A stretch of DNA of 11,774 bases from contig CALKUK010000026.1 in the NCBI GenBank assembly GCA_937996655.1, positions 1 to 11,774 of the forward strand, written 5' to 3'. Below the pieces are notes generated by a model. It worked only from the letters and a program-made list of their open reading frames with translations. It was not told the DNA's origin and did no database searches. Origin of the DNA: an uncultured Sphingomonadaceae bacterium. Lineage in GTDB: Bacteria; Pseudomonadota; Alphaproteobacteria; Sphingomonadales; Sphingomonadaceae. Shown here piece by piece: positions 1 to 6,803 of the stretch (within the stretch, counting starts at the first letter, position 1; each line of letters opens with the position of its first letter). The translations under genes and the position numbers were made by a program.

Positions 1-2109
1 AATATCTCGGGCGCGTCGGCGGGGGGCGTCGCCGTTGGCGATGCTCTGGCCAATTCGCAGCCTTATGCCACCCTGACCGAAAAGGAAGCGCTGATCGGGA
101 TTCTGGAGGCCCGCCGTGACCGGGCGATTGCCCTGAGGTTATCGGGCAATGCCCAGGAAGCGATTGCCATTGGCCGGTCTGCTGAACGATTTGCGCAGGC
201 GAATGCCCTTACGGCACCGGTCTACGCGGCGCGTCTTTACCGGACTGTGGGGGTCAACTCGGCGGCTGACGAGCAAATTGATGCCGCTCTCTCCGAACTC
301 GGAGAAAGTGTCCGTGCGTTCCGCATTGCACAGCCCCGCACACGCCCCATTGCCGAGACCCAGCTCGCGCAGGCTGCTTTGTTGAACAGGAAGGGGCGCA
401 TTGCCGATGCGCTTGAATTGTGCCGTGGTGCCACTGCACTGCTGAAGGACACGAAGGACGGCGTTGATTTCGAACTTATGCAGCCTTGCCTGGGGATCTA
501 TGCGGCGGCTGCGGCAACCATGGGCGCGGAAGCCGAGCAGCCCATGCTTTCTGAGATGTTCGCCGCGTCGCAGTTGACGCGTGGCAGCGTGACCGACCAG
601 GAAATCCGGCGTACGGCGGTTCGCTTGGCGGCGGGCGGCGCGGATCCGCGGGTGAGCGAGGCAATCCGCAGGCAGCAGGATGCCGAGCGCGCATTGTCGG
701 ACCTGCTGCGCGATCGCGATGCGATCGGATCGGCCCCGGCGGATGCCGCCAGTGTCGCTAAAGCCGCCGAACTCGACAAGGCGATCGTCGCTGGCCGTGC
801 TGCGTTGTCCGATGCTGATGGCGTTGTTCAGGCGGCTGCACCGAACTATCAGCAGTTGATCCAGCAAGCGGTGCGGCCGGAAGATGTGTTCGCAAGTCTT
901 CGTCCAGGAGAGGCCTTTGTCGCAATCACGCTCGCCAAATCCGGAGGCTGGACCTTCGTTTTGCGCGATGGGAAAATCGCCGTCGGGCCGGTTGGGGGCG
1001 GCACGGAGGAGATTGCGGCGCTGGTCCGGAAAGTCCGCAAGAGCATCGAACCGGGTGATGACGACCGCGTGCCCGCTTTTGATGCCAACGCTGCATTGGC
1101 TCTCTATACGCGCACCCTCGCTCCCGTTGCGGCGGCGCTTGAGGGTGCGCATGTGATGACAGTGGCACCGACGGGGCCTCTGCTGTCGCTGCCATTCGAG
1201 GTTCTGCTTACCGGTCCGGTCGGCACGAAAGACCTCAACACGGCGCCTTTTCTGGTGCGTAAGTTTGTCATCGCCCATGTCCCGGCGGCGGCCAATTTCG
1301 TAAAGCTGCGGCAAACTGCGGCGTCTCGCCAAGTTCGCCCGTGGCTTGGATTTGGCGATTTCCGTCCCATCACCGAGGCGCAGGCGGCGAAAACATACTC
1401 CGGCGATCGTTGCAAGGAGAGCGCGCATATTCTCGCATCGCTTCCACGGCTCGACGGGACGGAGGTTGAGCTTGACATCGCCAGCCGCATCTTTGGCGCC
1501 GCCCCGGCCGACAGGGTGGTCGGACCCGCTTTCACCGTCCCCAAGGTGAAAGCGATGAACCAGACCGGCGCCCTCTCCCAGTACCGGATCATTCACTTCG
1601 CGACGCACGGTCTTCTGCCGGCCGAACTTGCTTGCCAAGATGAACCGGCCATCGTGACGTCTGTTCCGGATGGGGCGAAAGATGCGATCGGTGCACTGCT
1701 GACGTCGAGCGAGATTTCCAGTCTCAAACTCGACGCTGACGCCGTCATTCTGTCCGCCTGCAACTCTGGTGGGCCGGGTGGGACGACGGCGGGTGAGAGT
1801 CTGGCAGGTCTGGCGCGTTCGTTCTTCTATGCAGGGGCGCGTTCGCTGGTCGTCACGCATTGGACGGTCGACGACAGCACGGCAACCCGCCTGGTTTCCC
1901 GGACGTTGCTGAACTATGAAAAGAATCACGCGCAGGGCCTGGCGACGGCGCTCCGCAATGCTCAGACGCAGTATCTTGACGATCCCAAGGTCGATGCCTC
2001 GCTGAAGCACCCCTATTATTGGGCGCCTTTCACGCTTGTCGGTGAAGGGGGCGCGACGGGCACGAACGCGCAAATCCCCGCTTCGACTCTGTCTGTCGCT
2101 GGCCTATAA
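1..2109 (+). CDS. CHAT-domain caspase-like protease with helical N-terminal region (5' end outside window)
   Basis: The frame is open from the first base of the window to the TAA at 2107, at least 702 residues, so the true start lies upstream; the GTG at 247 is internal. The first ~260 visible residues are Ala-rich helices resembling TPR/alpha-solenoid repeats (about 30-165) followed by a charged coiled-coil-like stretch (about 215-265). The C-terminal CHAT domain (about 380-690) has the SLPFEVLL strand, the catalytic His in HFATHG (residue 536, codon 1606) and the catalytic Cys in LSACNSGG (residue 587, codon 1759), followed by AGESLAGLARSFFYAGA and a terminal PYYWAPFTLVGEG, all typical of the family. 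CHAT proteins are clan CD (caspase/gingipain-like) cysteine peptidases, often activated through attached TPR-like sensors. The gene lies 41 nt upstream of the T6SS-type kinase and is probably co-transcribed with it. Whether it carries a signal peptide cannot be seen. The substrate is unknown. Confidence 0.9.
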   Translation, partial: NISGASAGGVAVGDALANSQPYATLTEKEALIGILEARRDRAIALRLSGNAQEAIAIGRSAERFAQANALTAPVYAARLYRTVGVNSAADEQIDAALSELGESVRAFRIAQPRTRPIAETQLAQAALLNRKGRIADALELCRGATALLKDTKDGVDFELMQPCLGIYAAAAATMGAEAEQPMLSEMFAASQLTRGSVTDQEIRRTAVRLAAGGADPRVSEAIRRQQDAERALSDLLRDRDAIGSAPADAASVAKAAELDKAIVAGRAALSDADGVVQAAAPNYQQLIQQAVRPEDVFASLRPGEAFVAITLAKSGGWTFVLRDGKIAVGPVGGGTEEIAALVRKVRKSIEPGDDDRVPAFDANAALALYTRTLAPVAAALEGAHVMTVAPTGPLLSLPFEVLLTGPVGTKDLNTAPFLVRKFVIAHVPAAANFVKLRQTAASRQVRPWLGFGDFRPITEAQAAKTYSGDRCKESAHILASLPRLDGTEVELDIASRIFGAAPADRVVGPAFTVPKVKAMNQTGALSQYRIIHFATHGLLPAELACQDEPAIVTSVPDGAKDAIGALLTSSEISSLKLDADAVILSACNSGGPGGTTAGESLAGLARSFFYAGARSLVVTHWTVDDSTATRLVSRTLLNYEKNHAQGLATALRNAQTQYLDDPKVDASLKHPYYWAPFTLVGEGGATGTNAQIPASTLSVAGL

Positions 2110-2117
2110 GGAGAATT

Positions 2118-2132
2118 GCGCCGCGGGGGCGC
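2118..2132 (+). other. Small hairpin between CHAT and kinase genes
   Basis: GCGCC (2118-2122) and GGCGC (2128-2132) can form a 5-bp stem with a 5-nt loop in the 41-nt spacer. A good Shine-Dalgarno string, AAGGAG, overlaps the CHAT stop (2108-2113) but is 37 nt from the kinase ATG. The ATG itself has only a weak GGGA (2142-2145) in front. Folding the hairpin would bring the strong site closer to the ATG. This is an inference with no proof of function. Confidence 0.25.
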
Positions 2133-2150
2133 CTACGTGTCGGGATCGCC

Positions 2151-4133
2151 ATGGCTCTTGAGACGCTCGGAAAATATGAATTGCAGGGCGTTCTCGGGCG
2201 AGGTGCGGCTGGGACCGTCTATGATGCGCGCGATCCGGTGATTGGCCGCCGCGTCGCCATCAAGACTGTCAAGCTTCCCAATGCGGATGATGATGAGACC
2301 CGCGAGGAACTGGAACGCTTCAGGCGCGAGGCGCGTGCGGCAGGCGGGCTGAGCCATCCGAACATTGTTCCGATTTTCGACTATGGCGAGACAAACCAGC
2401 TCGCTTATATCGTAATGGAATTCATCGGTGGTGGATCGCTCACCGGGCTGCTGAAAAAGCATACGCGTCTCACGGTGCCCGAGGCGTTGCGGATCATGGA
2501 ACAACTGCTGTCCGGTCTTCAATTCAGCCATGATAAGGGGATCGTCCACCGCGACGTGAAGCCCGACAATGTGATGTTGACTGAGGATCAGACGGTCAAA
2601 ATCGCTGATTTCGGTATCGCACGGATCGAAGGCAGCGGCGCCACGGTGGTTGGCACGATGCTTGGCACACCGTCTTACATGTCGCCGGAGCAGTGGCGTG
2701 GCGACGCACAGATCGATGCGCGCAGCGACATCTATGCGGCCGGGGTGCTGCTCTACCACCTTCTGACCGGAAAGCGCCCGTTTGAGGGCAACCAATCTGC
2801 CATCATGCACAAGGTGCTGAGCGAGGATGCGGTTCCTCCCTCGGACGTCTACCCGGGCGCGCCGAAGGTGCTCGATGCGGTCATCCTCAAGGCGATGGCA
2901 AAGCGGCGCGAGGATCGATACGGTTCGGCAGACGAATTTGCGGCCGCCCTGAAGTCGGCAAGTGCTCGCCATGATCCGCTTGATGAAGGTACGATCATAC
3001 AGCCGGCCCGTCGCCCTGCCGCGCCATTGACGTCGCCCAAGTTGCCGCCGGTGCCGCCTGCGACACCGGCTAAAGGCAATAAGGCTTCGATTCTTGGCGC
3101 TGTTGTCGGTGTTCTCGTTGTGAGTGGCGGGATCGGCGCCTGGTTGATGATGGGGCAGGGCGCGAACGAGCCGAAACTTGCTGTCGTGGCCCCGGCTGTA
3201 ACACCCGCACCGGCACCCGCACCGGCACCCGCACCGGCACCGGCACCGGCAACGCCTTCGGCGCCGCCGCCAGTGGCTGTACCTCCGCCAGTATCGGCGC
3301 CGGTTCCTGTCGTCCCGCCGCCAACGCCTATGCCTGCCGCGGTGTCTGTTCCAACCCCAAGTCCCGCCCCTCCTCCGAGCCTCCTCCCGGCCGCGACGTC
3401 TGCTCGGCCGGCACCGTTGGCCCCACCGATCCAAGCCCCTCCTCTCCTGCGGGATATCCTGGCTTCGACGCCATGTGCGGCGGTCTATGGCGAGGCGCTG
3501 CCAAGCCGGCTCTTCCCGAGAGGGGTGGCTCCTGCGGACAGCATTGCGCTGCTCCGCGCGAGCTTCGATAGAACACCTGCGTCTAGCCGCAGTTGGGATG
3601 TCCGTTCGTTTCCTGCGTTGGACATCTACTGCCGGCTTATCGATGCATTGCGCCCGGCCCTGCGGACACTCGGTGAAGTCGGTGGTGTCAGTGCAAAACT
3701 GCTGCCGTCGGACAAGACCCGTTCTCTGCAATTACTCGATAATGATCCGATCGATTTTGAAATCGAGGGACCGGATTTTGCGAGTGTTTTGCAGGTGGAC
3801 TACATCGGAAGTGATGGCAAGGTATCCCACTATATGCCGCGGCAATCGAATCCCCGGTTCGATACCCGGCTTCTCAGGGCAAACCAGCGGATCCGCTTGT
3901 TTGATATCGCAGGGCCGGGTGGGGCCTTTGCCGTTGGGCCACCCTTCGGCACGGACATGGTCGTAATCATCGCCTCATCCGAACCCCTCATGCTGCCTAA
4001 AGCATCCGACGATGACGAGCCGTTTGACGCCTACCTCGCAAATTTGCGGCCTACCCTTGAGGCGGCGAAGCGGCGCGGTGTGAAGATGTCGGTTGAGATG
4101 ATCCCGGTGGAGACAATTGAGAAAATACCATAG
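2151..4133 (+). CDS. Transmembrane Ser/Thr protein kinase, PpkA-like, with periplasmic DUF4384-like domain
   Basis: A 660-residue protein. The N-terminal Hanks-type kinase (about 9-275) is complete: Gly loop LGRGAAGTVY (15-24), Lys38 in VAIK, Glu60 of helix C, HRDVKPDN (133-140), DFG (153-155) and SPE (178-180) in place of APE. A single membrane helix follows at about 313-334, containing GAVVG. Next comes a Pro/Ala-rich linker (about 340-430) with a PA-repeat core, and then a periplasmic part. The latter has a region with Cys442 and Cys494 and, at about 530-615, a domain resembling DUF4384 (VDYIGSDGKVSHYMP, then PPFGTDMVVIIASSEPL). Known family role: T6SS kinases of the PpkA type phosphorylate FHA proteins to trigger assembly, and PppA reverses this; both partners are encoded in this window. 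Pseudomonas PpkA has a von Willebrand domain at its C-terminus, so the sensor half differs here. ATG 2151 places the kinase domain at the very N-terminus. Active-kinase status is well supported; its ligand is unknown. Confidence 0.93.
   Translation: MALETLGKYELQGVLGRGAAGTVYDARDPVIGRRVAIKTVKLPNADDDETREELERFRREARAAGGLSHPNIVPIFDYGETNQLAYIVMEFIGGGSLTGLLKKHTRLTVPEALRIMEQLLSGLQFSHDKGIVHRDVKPDNVMLTEDQTVKIADFGIARIEGSGATVVGTMLGTPSYMSPEQWRGDAQIDARSDIYAAGVLLYHLLTGKRPFEGNQSAIMHKVLSEDAVPPSDVYPGAPKVLDAVILKAMAKRREDRYGSADEFAAALKSASARHDPLDEGTIIQPARRPAAPLTSPKLPPVPPATPAKGNKASILGAVVGVLVVSGGIGAWLMMGQGANEPKLAVVAPAVTPAPAPAPAPAPAPAPATPSAPPPVAVPPPVSAPVPVVPPPTPMPAAVSVPTPSPAPPPSLLPAATSARPAPLAPPIQAPPLLRDILASTPCAAVYGEALPSRLFPRGVAPADSIALLRASFDRTPASSRSWDVRSFPALDIYCRLIDALRPALRTLGEVGGVSAKLLPSDKTRSLQLLDNDPIDFEIEGPDFASVLQVDYIGSDGKVSHYMPRQSNPRFDTRLLRANQRIRLFDIAGPGGAFAVGPPFGTDMVVIIASSEPLMLPKASDDDEPFDAYLANLRPTLEAAKRRGVKMSVEMIPVETIEKIP
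3204..3251 (+). repeat. 12-nt tandem repeat encoding the Pro-Ala linker of the kinase
   Basis: CCCGCACCGGCA is repeated exactly at 3204, 3216 and 3228, followed by CCGGCACCGGCA at 3240. It encodes an alternating Pro-Ala run that acts as a stiff spacer between the membrane helix and the periplasmic domain. Such in-frame 12-mers can expand or contract without shifting the frame. Confidence 0.9.
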
Positions 4134-4170
4134 AGCCGGATGCTGTTTGGCGGACTCGCCAAAGGCTCTC
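4131..4170 (+). repeat. Gene-end palindromic element A, starting at the kinase TAG stop; possible terminator
   Basis: TAGAGCC (4131-4137) begins with the kinase stop codon and pairs with GGCTCTC (4164-4170), 6 of 7 positions. Inside it, TTTGGCG (4146-4152) and CGCCAAA (4157-4163) form a perfect 7-bp stem with a GACT loop. The unpaired left stretch 4138-4145 contains GATG. There is no U-run after the stem, so it is not a textbook intrinsic terminator, but its place between convergent genes fits transcription end or RNA 3'-end protection. The same layout recurs at the ends of two other genes in the window. Confidence 0.6.
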
Positions 4171-4193
4171 AATCAGGCGATTCACCTCTTCGT

Positions 4194-4235
4194 TAGACCG
4201 GGATGCCTTCGCGTATCGGACGGCACCCCGCTCTA
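4194..4235 (-). repeat. Gene-end palindromic element B, starting at the metallopeptidase TAG stop
   Basis: On the minus strand the stop codon TAG (4235-4233) opens TAGAGCGGGGTGCC (4235-4222). After a 14-nt loop this pairs with GGCATCCCGGTCTA (4207-4194), with 12 of 14 Watson-Crick pairs plus one G-U. It sits 23 nt from element A, so the convergent junction 4134-4232 is almost entirely made of two hairpins and contains no gene. Its general form (TAGAGC, then GGATG or similar, then the mirrored arm) resembles palindromic intergenic repeats common in alphaproteobacterial genomes. Function unknown; bidirectional terminator is the simplest guess. Confidence 0.6.
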
Positions 4236-5261
4236 AGGCAGCTTGGTCACGACAGTTCGCACAGCATCCTTCAGCCAGCCGGCAGGCATTCCCGCCGCGA
4301 ATTGCAGTCTCAGCGTTTTGATCCGAATGCTCGACAGGCCACTCTCGCGCGCATTGAAGTATCGGGCGTCGGTGGTGTGCATCAGGTGCGCCTGCATCTC
4401 ATTGATAAGCAGGTCCTCGTCAGTCGCATCATATCCCTGCCGAACAAGGAAATGGCGGAACCCGTTACGGTCGCTCTCAGTCATTTCATTGGTCCAGAAG
4501 TGGCGGCAGAATTCCGCATAGGCTGGAGTGGTGAAATATTCTCCGTGTGATAGCTCGTGCCTGAGCAGACTCGCCCTGCCGGATGCGTCAACAAAACTGT
4601 CGCTGCCTTCGCGTGGAATCGAAATGATGGCACCTGTTGGGGAATTGACAAAACCACGGGCCCCAAACAGCAGGCTGCGCAGAAGCTCTTCTTGCGGTGA
4701 CAATTCTATTTTCTGACGATCTGCCATCGCAAAGAACCGAACGACATCGGAAATACGATAGTCATGTCCATAGTAGAATGTCTCAGGTGTTGCCCCGTCA
4801 CTCAATATTGCGGCGGAGAGTTCACGATCGCTCAAAACCCTGTCACGCGGTAAACCGGCTTTCTCGATATACGCGGCCATGCGGTTGAAAGCACTCCCCT
4901 GTGACCTCAAGTCGGGATAGTCGACGACCAAAATCAGCGGATTAGGGGCAAACCAGGCGGCCATTGGCAGCAGGGCCTGTTGGGCCAGGATCTCGTCCTC
5001 GCCGCGGTGCGGAAAGATCAATCGCGGGCCCGGTGAGGGCATCGGCAAACCCGAAGTCGGGGATTGCTGGCCCTCGTTGACCGGTGCCGGTGCTGTGGCG
5101 CTGAACAGGAGGTATGCCGCGGCGCCGAGTGCCACCAGCGCGGCCAAAGCGCTGAACAGGGCAACAGGGTTCAGCGCTTTGGCTATATGCCCTCGCATTC
5201 CAGATCTGGCCGCAAGAGGGGAACGGGCCTTTACTGTTGCATCAGGGTCCTGTTCAGGCAT
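4233..5261 (-). CDS. Membrane-anchored HExxH metallopeptidase-like protein
   Basis: A 342-residue protein; ATG at 5261, TAG at 4233. A basic cytoplasmic N-terminus (1-31) is followed by one membrane helix (about 32-54, VALFSALAALVALGAAAYLL) and a Pro/Ser-rich linker (56-80), so the rest should lie in the periplasm. The core has the zinc-peptidase motif HELSH (residues 235-239, i.e. HExxH) and, about 50 residues on, NEMQAH (287-292), whose Glu288 or His292 could be the third metal ligand. This spacing fits a gluzincin-like site. I do not recognise a named family. The gene lies 28 nt downstream of an OmpA-like gene and is the last of the minus-strand run, so it is probably co-expressed with the two OmpA proteins. 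A role in processing an envelope protein or making room in the envelope for the apparatus is an inference. Alternatively the site is structural only. Confidence 0.85.
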   Translation of the reverse strand: MPEQDPDATVKARSPLAARSGMRGHIAKALNPVALFSALAALVALGAAAYLLFSATAPAPVNEGQQSPTSGLPMPSPGPRLIFPHRGEDEILAQQALLPMAAWFAPNPLILVVDYPDLRSQGSAFNRMAAYIEKAGLPRDRVLSDRELSAAILSDGATPETFYYGHDYRISDVVRFFAMADRQKIELSPQEELLRSLLFGARGFVNSPTGAIISIPREGSDSFVDASGRASLLRHELSHGEYFTTPAYAEFCRHFWTNEMTESDRNGFRHFLVRQGYDATDEDLLINEMQAHLMHTTDARYFNARESGLSSIRIKTLRLQFAAGMPAGWLKDAVRTVVTKLP

Positions 5262-5289
5262 GCCGCCCTAGCTGGTTGTGCCGGCGAGA

Positions 5290-5952
5290 TCAGCCGGTGA
5301 TGTTGACAATACGCACGCGCCGGTTCCGTGGCTCATCAACTTGGTCGCGGGTTGGGACGAGGAGCGCATCCTGACCCATCCCCTTGGACTCCAGACGCGC
5401 CCGATCGATCCCGTACTTTTGGCTGAGATAGTCAACCACGGCAGCGGCACGCCGGCCGGAAAGGGCCCGGTTCATGTCACGGGACCCTACGGTATCCGTG
5501 TGTCCTTCGATCCGAAAGCGGGAGCCGGCAAGCTCGTTGCTCGACAGGGCCCGGCCGATGGTATCGAGCGTCTTGAGCGTGGAAGGGGCAAGCTCTGCCG
5601 ATCCGCTTGCGAACAATACGTTGAAGTCGATCCCTGGTGCGTCTGACGCATCGGTGACCGCCGGCTTGGTCGGAGCGACCGCGGTAACGGCGGGTGGGCG
5701 CGCGCTTTGCGGCCGTACGCCCGGGTTTTGCATGACCGGCGCGGCCGCCGGGGTGGGAGCGGATGGCGAAGTGGCTTCCGACGCTGCTGGAGCAACGACC
5801 GGTCGCGATCCACGGGATTTGCCGGGTCGTGGTTTGAGCGCGTTGATCGTGTCCTCGACCGACGGTCCGGACTGTGCCCAGGCAGCACTCGGCGGCACCA
5901 GTCCGAGCGTCAGGATGGTCGCAAGCGCCGAATTACATAGAACCTTTCGCAC
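5290..5952 (-). CDS. OmpA-like peptidoglycan-binding periplasmic protein (A)
   Basis: A 220-residue protein starting at GTG 5952, chosen because AAGGAGGG lies 5 nt upstream (minus strand) and the reading begins directly with a Sec signal peptide (about 1-26, ending SAAWA before QSG). Residues 29-50 carry PSVEDTINALKPRPGKSRGS and RP, followed by a Pro/Ala linker. The OmpA C-terminal domain covers about 108-220: FASGSAEL (114-121), GHTDTVGS (150-157), LSGRRAAAVVDYL (164-176) and NRRVRIVN (210-217). Asp153 and Arg168 match the pair that binds diaminopimelate in OmpA proteins, so peptidoglycan binding is expected. There is no lipobox and no membrane anchor, so it is probably a soluble periplasmic protein, unlike TssL-type OmpA proteins. 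It is a paralogue of the gene just upstream. Confidence 0.92.
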   Translation of the reverse strand: MRKVLCNSALATILTLGLVPPSAAWAQSGPSVEDTINALKPRPGKSRGSRPVVAPAASEATSPSAPTPAAAPVMQNPGVRPQSARPPAVTAVAPTKPAVTDASDAPGIDFNVLFASGSAELAPSTLKTLDTIGRALSSNELAGSRFRIEGHTDTVGSRDMNRALSGRRAAAVVDYLSQKYGIDRARLESKGMGQDALLVPTRDQVDEPRNRRVRIVNITG

Positions 5953-6044
5953 TCAACCCTCCTTGTAAAACCAGAACGAGCACAACGAATACCATCCACG
6001 GTCCATTAAAGGCAAGGCGCGTCACGTGATTGTCAAGTTGCCGT
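5953..6044 (-). promoter_or_regulatory. 92-bp spacer with possible promoter element and palindrome upstream of OmpA-like A
   Basis: On the minus strand a perfect TTGACA (6036-6031) is followed one base later by the 8-bp palindrome TCACGTGA (6029-6022). No good -10 hexamer stands 16-18 nt downstream; TTTAAT is at a 20-nt spacing, which is too long for a standard sigma-70 promoter. The strong AAGGAGGG ribosome site lies at the end of the spacer. Internal transcription of the OmpA A/metallopeptidase pair is possible but weakly supported. Confidence 0.25.
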
Positions 6045-6605
6045 CTATTCACTCAAATTAACGACATGGACACGCCTGTTGCGCGGTTCATTCACGTTCT
6101 CGCCGGTTGGGATCAAAAGATCGTCTTGGCCGCGTCCAACCGCCTCGAGGCGGCCATCGGGAATTCCAAAGCGGTCCTGCAGGTAGGCCACTGCCGCGGC
6201 CGCCCGCTGCCGTGACAATGCCATGTTTGCATCTCGCGTCCCGGTCGTGTCGGTGTGGCCTTCAATTCGGATCCTCGCTTTCGCGAGTTGGGGGGTCGTC
6301 AGTGCTTGACCGAGGATATCGAGGGTGCGCTGTGCCTCAGGGGTCAGGTCAGCCCGTCCACTCGCGAACTGCACGCTGAGATCGAGGGCGCCAGTTCCTT
6401 CGGCCCTGTGGGGAGGGAGGGCTGACGGCGCCATGGGGGATCCACTTGCAGCCGGGGCAAGTGTGGCCGGGCGACTGCCCCGCGAGACACCAGGAGTGAG
6501 GGTCAACGCCTTGATGATATCGCCGACGGAGGGATCGGGCGCAGCCATGGCAGGGCTGCAAGCCAGATTGGCGGCAACAAGAGCAACAATATATGCAGCG
6601 CGCAT
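6045..6605 (-). CDS. OmpA-like peptidoglycan-binding periplasmic protein (B)
   Basis: A 186-residue protein; ATG at 6605 with AAGGAG 9 nt upstream, TAG at 6045. It has a Sec signal peptide (about 1-21, ending SPAMA before APDP). A Cys at residue 16 is not in a proper lipobox, so lipidation is unlikely. Residues 25-45 (PSVGDIIKALTLTPGVSRGS, then RP) match the same region of the downstream OmpA-like protein A. The OmpA domain covers about 73-186: FASGRADLTPEA (80-91), EGHTDTTGTRD (115-125), LSRQRAAAAVAYL (130-142) and NRRVHVVN (176-183). The ligand-binding Asp119 and Arg134 are kept at the usual 15-residue distance. It is expected to bind peptidoglycan in the periplasm. The two OmpA proteins probably arose by tandem duplication and differ mostly in the length of the Pro/Ala linker. 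Confidence 0.92.
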   Translation of the reverse strand: MRAAYIVALVAANLACSPAMAAPDPSVGDIIKALTLTPGVSRGSRPATLAPAASGSPMAPSALPPHRAEGTGALDLSVQFASGRADLTPEAQRTLDILGQALTTPQLAKARIRIEGHTDTTGTRDANMALSRQRAAAAVAYLQDRFGIPDGRLEAVGRGQDDLLIPTGENVNEPRNRRVHVVNLSE

Positions 6606-6800
6606 CCCTGTGGTCTCCTTTGTGGCACGGCAGAACCGGTTCGAGCCGTATAGGGCTTCGGTCTGACTATCGACGTGTCGCGCTCGCTACTCCAGCTGTT
6701 TTACAGGGGCCAATGCCGCGAGGGCGATAACAGCTGGCTGTCGGCCGGTTTCGACACCTTGATCCAGACTTCTGGCGATTGCGCCAAAAATCATCAGGCT
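6606..6800 (-). promoter_or_regulatory. 195-bp spacer between pppA and OmpA-like B with inverted repeats
   Basis: No convincing gene is present. Three structures are visible. First, a gene-end hairpin lies directly after the pppA stop (listed separately). Second, a perfect 9-bp inverted repeat, CCAGCTGTT (6692-6700) and AACAGCTGG (6729-6737), has a 28-nt loop. Third, a perfect 10-bp palindrome GAACCGGTTC (6633-6642) lies 27 nt before the OmpA-like B start and just downstream of a -10-like TATACG (minus, 6652-6647), so it could be an operator over a start site for the OmpA/peptidase genes. No clear -35 box was found. Confidence 0.3.
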
Positions 6801-6803
6801 CTA
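6773..6803 (-). repeat. Gene-end palindromic element C, starting at the pppA TAG stop
   Basis: On the minus strand TAGAGCC begins with the pppA stop (6803-6797), then come GATG (6795-6792), TTTGGCG (6788-6782), a 4-nt loop CAAT and CGCCA (6777-6773). Over the first 31 bases it matches the element after the kinase at 26 positions, with identical spacing and no gaps. The stem TGGCG/CGCCA is 5 bp. No U-run follows. It may mark partial termination between the phosphatase and the OmpA genes. Confidence 0.6.

Noticed and set aside
139..2073. Long open frame of 644 codons on the minus strand opposite the CHAT gene
   Set aside because: It is the antisense shadow of a GC-rich gene: Arg/His-rich low-quality translation with no domain, while the opposite strand encodes an intact CHAT domain.
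2133..3731. Arg-rich minus-strand open frame of 532 codons opposite the kinase
   Set aside because: Composition reflects the antisense of the Pro/Ala linker (long Arg/Cys/Gly runs); the plus strand is an intact kinase.
5958..6044. Inverted repeat GGCAA/TTGCC around the OmpA spacer as a terminator
   Set aside because: Arms are only 5 bp with a loop over 20 nt and no U-run; likely chance.
6687..6794. 35-codon minus-strand frame right after pppA, beginning MIFGAIARSL
   Set aside because: Its third-position GC is about 50 percent, its first codons are the gene-end hairpin element, and there is no ribosome site of its own. A small coupled peptide cannot be excluded but is not supported.
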